Shown here piece by piece: positions 60,153 to 64,000 of a DNA stretch of 64,000 bases (within the stretch, counting starts at the first letter, position 1; every line of letters starts with the position of its first letter). A program made the translations under genes and the position numbers. The DNA comes from Marinilabilia sp046483585 (GTDB lineage Bacteria > Bacteroidota > Bacteroidia > Bacteroidales > Marinilabiliaceae): the NCBI GenBank assembly GCA_046483585.1, contig JAWOCV010000221.1:9400-73399 (forward strand), written 5' to 3'. The notes beneath the pieces are model-generated. The model was not told where the DNA came from, did no database searches, and was given only the letters and a program-made list of their open reading frames with translations.

Positions 60153-61199
60153 TTGGGCAAAAAAATTCTTGTTTTCCGGTTCAGCGCCATGGGAGATGTG
60201 GCTATGACGGTACCGGTGCTGTGGTCATTTCTTCAAAAGTACCCGGACCATGAGATATGGTTTGTCTCCCGGCCTTTTGCAGCTCATCTTTTGGCTCCTC
60301 TTCCCCGTGTTCATTTTATTCCTCTGGATGTGAAAGACCGTCATAAAGGGTTTGCCGGACTCCTGCGTCTTTTCAGGGAGTTGCGCAACGAAGGTCCCTG
60401 GGATGCAGTGGCAGACCTTCACAGTGTGATCCGGACTCATGTGTTAACGGCGTTGTTTAAAATGGCAGGGGTTAAAGTTTCCCGAATTGAAAAGGGACGT
60501 AAGGAGAAGAAAGCGCTAACCCGGAAAAATAACAAGATCTTCCGCCCCTTACCTTCCATACCTGCTCTTTATCGCGACACATTCTCCCGGGCAGGCTTTC
60601 CCTTTGAATTGCTCCCCTTCCCGGAAAGATTTTATCTGCCGGATGAAACTTCACCGGAGAGGCAAAGTCCATCTTCCGCTTTCCCGGAGGGATTTGGGGA
60701 ATTTTCCGTGGGGATTGCCCCATTTGCCAAACACACCTGGAAAATGTGGCCTGAAGACAAAATGTTTGACTTGTTGGAACAGCTCGATCAACGAGGGGTA
60801 AAGATGGTGTTGTTTGGCGCACCCGGCGGAGAACAGGAAAAATTGGAAGAATGGGCCGCAAATTTGAAAAATGCAAGTACATTTGCAGGTCAGTTGAGTC
60901 TGGGTGAGGAACTGGAACTTATGTCGCGTCTGAATGTGATGGTTTCCATGGATTCCGCAAATATGCATATGGCAACTCTTGCCGGAATCAGAGTAGTGAG
61001 TATATGGGGAGCAACCCATCCGTATGCCGGTTTCTATGGTTACGGTCAGGCCTACGATGACGCTGTGCAGATTGATCTTGAATGCCGGCCGTGTTCGGTG
61101 TTTGGGAATAAAACATGTCACCGGGGCGACTTTGCCTGTATGATGAACATTACACCCGCCATGGTGCTGGATAAAATATTGAAGGATCAGGCAGAATAA
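60153..61199 (+). CDS. Glycosyltransferase family 9 (heptosyltransferase-like), TTG start
   Basis: A 348-residue GT-B enzyme. The N-terminal domain starts KILVFRFSAMGDVAMTVPVL, the glycine-rich acceptor loop of the family. The C-terminal domain has SVGIAPFAKHTWKMWPEDK and the donor-site motif MVSMDSANMHMATLAGIRVVSIWG with the HMAT pattern. GT9 enzymes add heptose or similar sugars to the lipopolysaccharide inner core. The start is TTG (60153) 2 bp after the DUF4254 stop. No ATG lies before the first strand, so a rare start codon with coupled translation is most likely. Confidence 0.88.
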   Translation: MGKKILVFRFSAMGDVAMTVPVLWSFLQKYPDHEIWFVSRPFAAHLLAPLPRVHFIPLDVKDRHKGFAGLLRLFRELRNEGPWDAVADLHSVIRTHVLTALFKMAGVKVSRIEKGRKEKKALTRKNNKIFRPLPSIPALYRDTFSRAGFPFELLPFPERFYLPDETSPERQSPSSAFPEGFGEFSVGIAPFAKHTWKMWPEDKMFDLLEQLDQRGVKMVLFGAPGGEQEKLEEWAANLKNASTFAGQLSLGEELELMSRLNVMVSMDSANMHMATLAGIRVVSIWGATHPYAGFYGYGQAYDDAVQIDLECRPCSVFGNKTCHRGDFACMMNITPAMVLDKILKDQAE

Positions 61200-61354
61200 A
61201 TCTTTTTCGGCCAAAAGAGCGAACGACTTTCCGCGCTAATGCATAGAATTCTTTGGGATAAAGCAGCAAACAGGACTTTGAAAAACGACACATTTTAATT
61301 TCACTTGCTTGCATTAATTGTAAATAAAACCAGGAAAAATAGTATAGCCCCCTG

Positions 61355-63454
61355 ATGAACATTGCATTAATCAATTCCATAGGAAAACATAAATGGGGCG
61401 GCGGCGAAAAATGGATGATCAATGCTGCCCTGGGCCTTATGTCTGCCGGACATAATGTGGTGGTGGTTTGCCGGCAGCACTCCCGTCTTTCACAGAGGGC
61501 TAAGATCCTGAAGCTTCCTGTTAAGGAAATTGGTGCCATCTCAGATTTTGATATTACGGCATGTTTTCGGTTTTGTTCTTTTTTTAGAAATTTTCGGCCG
61601 GATATGGTGATCGGTTGTCAAAACAAGGACTGGCGTGTTGCTTCTATAGCGATTAAAATCTCAGGTTCCAATGCCAGGGTTTACAGCCGCCAGGGGCTTC
61701 AATCCTTTAAAGACAACTGGTGGTACAAATGGACCATAAAATGGCTCAGCGACGGGATCATTACCAATACACAAACCATCAAAACTTATTATGACTCTTT
61801 TTTACCCGTGGACGACAACTTTATTAAAGTCGTTTTCAATGGCGTGGAGCCTGTCCCATATGATGTGAGCGGGTTTGATTATTCACAATTTATTTCTTCC
61901 GGGGAGAAGGATCCCGTCATCGTTTTGTCTACCGGCCGCCTGGCCCGGCAAAAAGGTTTCAAATACCTTATTGATGCCGCTGCTGAAATTATTGCGGAAC
62001 ACCCCAACATTTATTTCTTTCTGGCCGGGCGGGGAAAACTGGAGAAAGAATTAAAGGCAAGGATTGCCAGGCATGGCATCACCAGGAACTTTATTCTTTT
62101 GGGCTTTGTTGAAGATATCCATTCTTTGTTGGCAAATGCCGATATTTTTGTTTTTCCATCCCTGTATGAGGGAATGCCCAATTCTGTTTTGGAGGCGATG
62201 GCCCATGGTTTGCCGGTCATTTCATCGAATGTCAATGGGATCCAGGAATTGATCGAAGATGGCCATAACGGATATACGGTTGATCCGTCTGATGTATCGC
62301 AATTGAAAACCGCTCTCAAACAATTGGTTGAAGTTCCTGGAAAAAGGTCGGTCGTGGGGAAGAATGCACAGAAGATGGTGAAAGAAAAATTTGCCATGAA
62401 ACATATGGTCAACAGACTGGAGAGTTTGATCATTGAAGCTGTCAACAGCAATGAAGAGCCTCAAAGATCTGGTGTTGTGAAATGGATCGGTCAGCTGTAC
62501 TCCCTCAGACATAAGAATCTTAAGTTTTTGTATTATGCCATTAATTATATCCGGCAGCTAATTCCATCATCCCTTTATCGAAAGAGATTTCCCGCATTGT
62601 TGAATCGAATGCAGGAAGAAATATCAGAGGAAGTAAACGATCGTGTCAATTACTATAATAAACTTCAGACAACGGTAGAACTGAAGGGAGGGAAAAAAAT
62701 ATCCGATTTCAAATTGGGACGGAAGTTGAAAACCTACTTTTTTGATACTTTTGAGTATTTACGTTATTTCCCTCCACATCTGAAATTTGAATATGTTTTT
62801 GGAGATATCACCTCTGTACCTGAAGCACCGGCTTTTGTCAAAAGCCGCCCGGTAAGAGGAGATAATGCCAATTCTGTTTTGTTGAAACTCAACAAGATCA
62901 GGCATTTTACTTTTGTCAACGACCGTAAATCCTTCAAAAACAAGAAAGCAAAACTTGTATGGCGGGGCCATCTTTCCGAATCAAAGGACAGCCGTGTTCG
63001 CTTTGTCAGGGAACATATTGATCATCCCCAGTGCAATGTGGGATGCATCAATTACCATCCTTCTTATGAAAATCTTCTGCGTGAACGCATGACCATTGAT
63101 GAGCAACTTGACTATAAATTTATTCTTTGTATAGAAGGGAACGATGTGGCCAGTAATTTAAAGTGGGTCATGTCATCCAATTCTCTGGCAGTTATGCCAC
63201 GTCCACGTTATGAAACCTGGTTTATGGAAGGCCGTCTGATCCCGGGCTATCATTATGTGGAGATACGGGACGATTTTTCGGATCTGGAAGAAAAAATGGC
63301 ATACTTTTCGAATCACCCGGATGAAGCCCTTGCCATAATTGAAAATGCCCATGAACATGTTTTGCAGTTTAGGGACCAACGACGTGAAAAGTTGATATCT
63401 TTTATGGTACTCGACAAATACTTCCGGAAGACCAACCCGGATGCCTATAATTAA
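61355..63454 (+). CDS. Two-domain glycosyltransferase, GT4 fused to GT90
   Basis: A 699-residue fusion. Residues 1-370 form a GT4 enzyme: GGGEKWMINAALGL at the acceptor side, STGRLARQKGFKYLIDAAAEI, and the donor motif FPSLYEGMPNSVLEAMAHGLPVISSNVNG with the E-x7-E pair. Residues 430-690 resemble GT90/CAP10-type transferases: KLVWRGHLSESKDSRVRF, KFILCIEGNDVASNLKWVMSSNSLAVMP, WFMEGRLIPGYHYVEIRDDFSDLEEK. Both domains look intact, so one protein may add two successive sugars of a surface glycan or lipopolysaccharide core. It lies 155 bp after the GT9 gene, perhaps with its own promoter. Confidence 0.82.
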   Translation: MNIALINSIGKHKWGGGEKWMINAALGLMSAGHNVVVVCRQHSRLSQRAKILKLPVKEIGAISDFDITACFRFCSFFRNFRPDMVIGCQNKDWRVASIAIKISGSNARVYSRQGLQSFKDNWWYKWTIKWLSDGIITNTQTIKTYYDSFLPVDDNFIKVVFNGVEPVPYDVSGFDYSQFISSGEKDPVIVLSTGRLARQKGFKYLIDAAAEIIAEHPNIYFFLAGRGKLEKELKARIARHGITRNFILLGFVEDIHSLLANADIFVFPSLYEGMPNSVLEAMAHGLPVISSNVNGIQELIEDGHNGYTVDPSDVSQLKTALKQLVEVPGKRSVVGKNAQKMVKEKFAMKHMVNRLESLIIEAVNSNEEPQRSGVVKWIGQLYSLRHKNLKFLYYAINYIRQLIPSSLYRKRFPALLNRMQEEISEEVNDRVNYYNKLQTTVELKGGKKISDFKLGRKLKTYFFDTFEYLRYFPPHLKFEYVFGDITSVPEAPAFVKSRPVRGDNANSVLLKLNKIRHFTFVNDRKSFKNKKAKLVWRGHLSESKDSRVRFVREHIDHPQCNVGCINYHPSYENLLRERMTIDEQLDYKFILCIEGNDVASNLKWVMSSNSLAVMPRPRYETWFMEGRLIPGYHYVEIRDDFSDLEEKMAYFSNHPDEALAIIENAHEHVLQFRDQRREKLISFMVLDKYFRKTNPDAYN

Positions 63455-64000
63455 GAACTGTAAGAGGTTAGTAGCTCAGTCGCAGAGTCAGTAGTAGCTC
63501 AAAGCTCAAAGCTGAAAGCTCAAAGCTCAAAGCTCGAAGCTGAAAGCTCAAAGTTCGAAGCTCGAAGCTCGAAGCTCGAAGCTCGAAGCTGAAGAGAAAG
63601 GTTGCTCTCTTTTGCGACATAACCAAAGAACCAACATAATTAGTTAAACATCATATTTTAAATGACTTAGGTTTTTGTTAGATAAAAGTACCCAAGCCGC
63701 GGGGAAGCTGGAAGCTGTTAGCTCTTAGCTCAGTCGCAGAGTCAGTAGTAGCTCGAAGCTGAAAGCTCGAAGCTCGAAGTTGGAAGGAGAAGTTACTCTC
63801 TCTTTTGCGACAGAACCAAAGAACTAACAAAAATGTATATGATGGAATTTCAGGTGTTTCCATATTTAGTTAGATAAAAGTAACCTAGCCGCGGGGAAGC
63901 TGTTAGCTCTTAGCTGTTGGTAGTTCAATCGCAGAGTCAGTAGTAGCTCGAAGCTCGAAGCTCAAAGCTCAAAGCTCGAAGCTGGAAGGAGAAGTTGGTT
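63455..64000. repeat. Tandem array of heptad-repeat units at the right edge
   Basis: There is no gene in this stretch. Three units occur in a row, each with CGCAGAGTCAGTAGTAGCTC (starts at 63481, 63735 and about 63930), followed by heptads of the form RAAGCTS (13, 4 and 5 copies), then AAGGTTGCTCTC or a variant, TTTTGCGACA and an AT-rich spacer ending in CCGCGGGGAAGCTG. Unit lengths are about 254 and 195 bp, and the third is cut by the window edge. An open minus-strand frame at 63678-63863 only translates the heptads (QLRASS repeats) and is not a gene. Confidence 0.75.

Noticed and set aside
63678..63863. Minus-strand open frame with QLRASS-type repeats
   Set aside because: It is the translation of 7-bp DNA repeats in an intergenic array. 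It lacks a ribosome binding site and any family likeness.

Overview
The window looks like a chromosome segment of a Bacteroidota bacterium, probably a marine or anaerobic member of the Bacteroidales/Marinilabiliales side. The grounds are: promoter -7 boxes of the TAnnTTTG type in front of many genes, a PorZ-type protein of the type IX secretion system, a TonB-dependent receptor with an N-terminal carboxypeptidase-like domain, an F1Fo ATP synthase whose a subunit carries a long signal-peptide-bearing extension, many SpII lipoproteins, and a formylglycine sulfatase. No rRNA, phage, plasmid or CRISPR locus is visible. Species cannot be named from the sequence alone. LAYOUT. 1-6.4 kb: a comF-like gene, then a divergent pair made of a PiT phosphate transporter with a PhoU-like tail and a PhoR/PhoB-like two-component system, a SPOR lipoprotein and a HAD phosphatase. 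6.4-13.6 kb: a CAT-anticodon tRNA with its own promoter and terminator, a sulfatase lipoprotein, a catalytically degenerate CPBP membrane protein, a zinc-ribbon membrane protein paired with a condensation-fold acyltransferase, a Gfo/Idh/MocA oxidoreductase and an EEP-family phosphodiesterase lipoprotein. 13.6-18.4 kb: a TonB-dependent receptor and a repeat-rich surface lipoprotein, preceded by phased TTAA boxes, and a SHOCT protein. 18.6-24.1 kb: methyltransferase, SpmA-SpmB fusion, flavin-type oxidase, DNA primase, sirtuin. 24.1-30 kb: the ATP synthase cluster atpB-E-F-H-A-G with an AtpI-like protein and a bactofilin upstream. 30.3-46.2 kb: adenylate cyclase-HD fusion, universal stress protein, a repeat-rich gap, rdgB-porZ and a large membrane-anchored propeller protein, a Na/Pi transporter with a PhoU-like tail, small secreted proteins, a DUF362/polyferredoxin pair and DoxX. 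46.2-52.8 kb: a tetR-tolC-hlyD-RND efflux operon. 53-64 kb: an outer-membrane-like protein, MMPL transporter and prenyl synthase, atpDC (30 kb away from the rest of the ATP synthase and on the opposite strand), then DUF4254, GT9 and a GT4-GT90 fusion of a lipopolysaccharide/surface glycan set, ending in a tandem repeat array. MOST UNUSUAL. The intergenic regions contain a family of short non-coding insertion elements, here called CAATAG elements. Four well-preserved copies of 134-136 bp (or 227 bp with cargo) have matching inverted ends and are flanked by 6-bp direct repeats, three of them exact. Two copies carry, at the same internal site, a second element exactly 93 bp long. A fifth copy carries a block of 7-bp tandem repeats that also forms the array at the right end of the window. 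The four 93-bp elements keep their length and palindromic ends although their interiors differ. A second signal is sets of TTAA boxes with 11-bp spacing in front of the phosphate transporter/sensor pair and the receptor/lipoprotein operon, which suggests an undescribed phosphate-type operator. Start sites were often chosen by placing a -7 box upstream. All family assignments rest on reading motifs by eye, without database searches.
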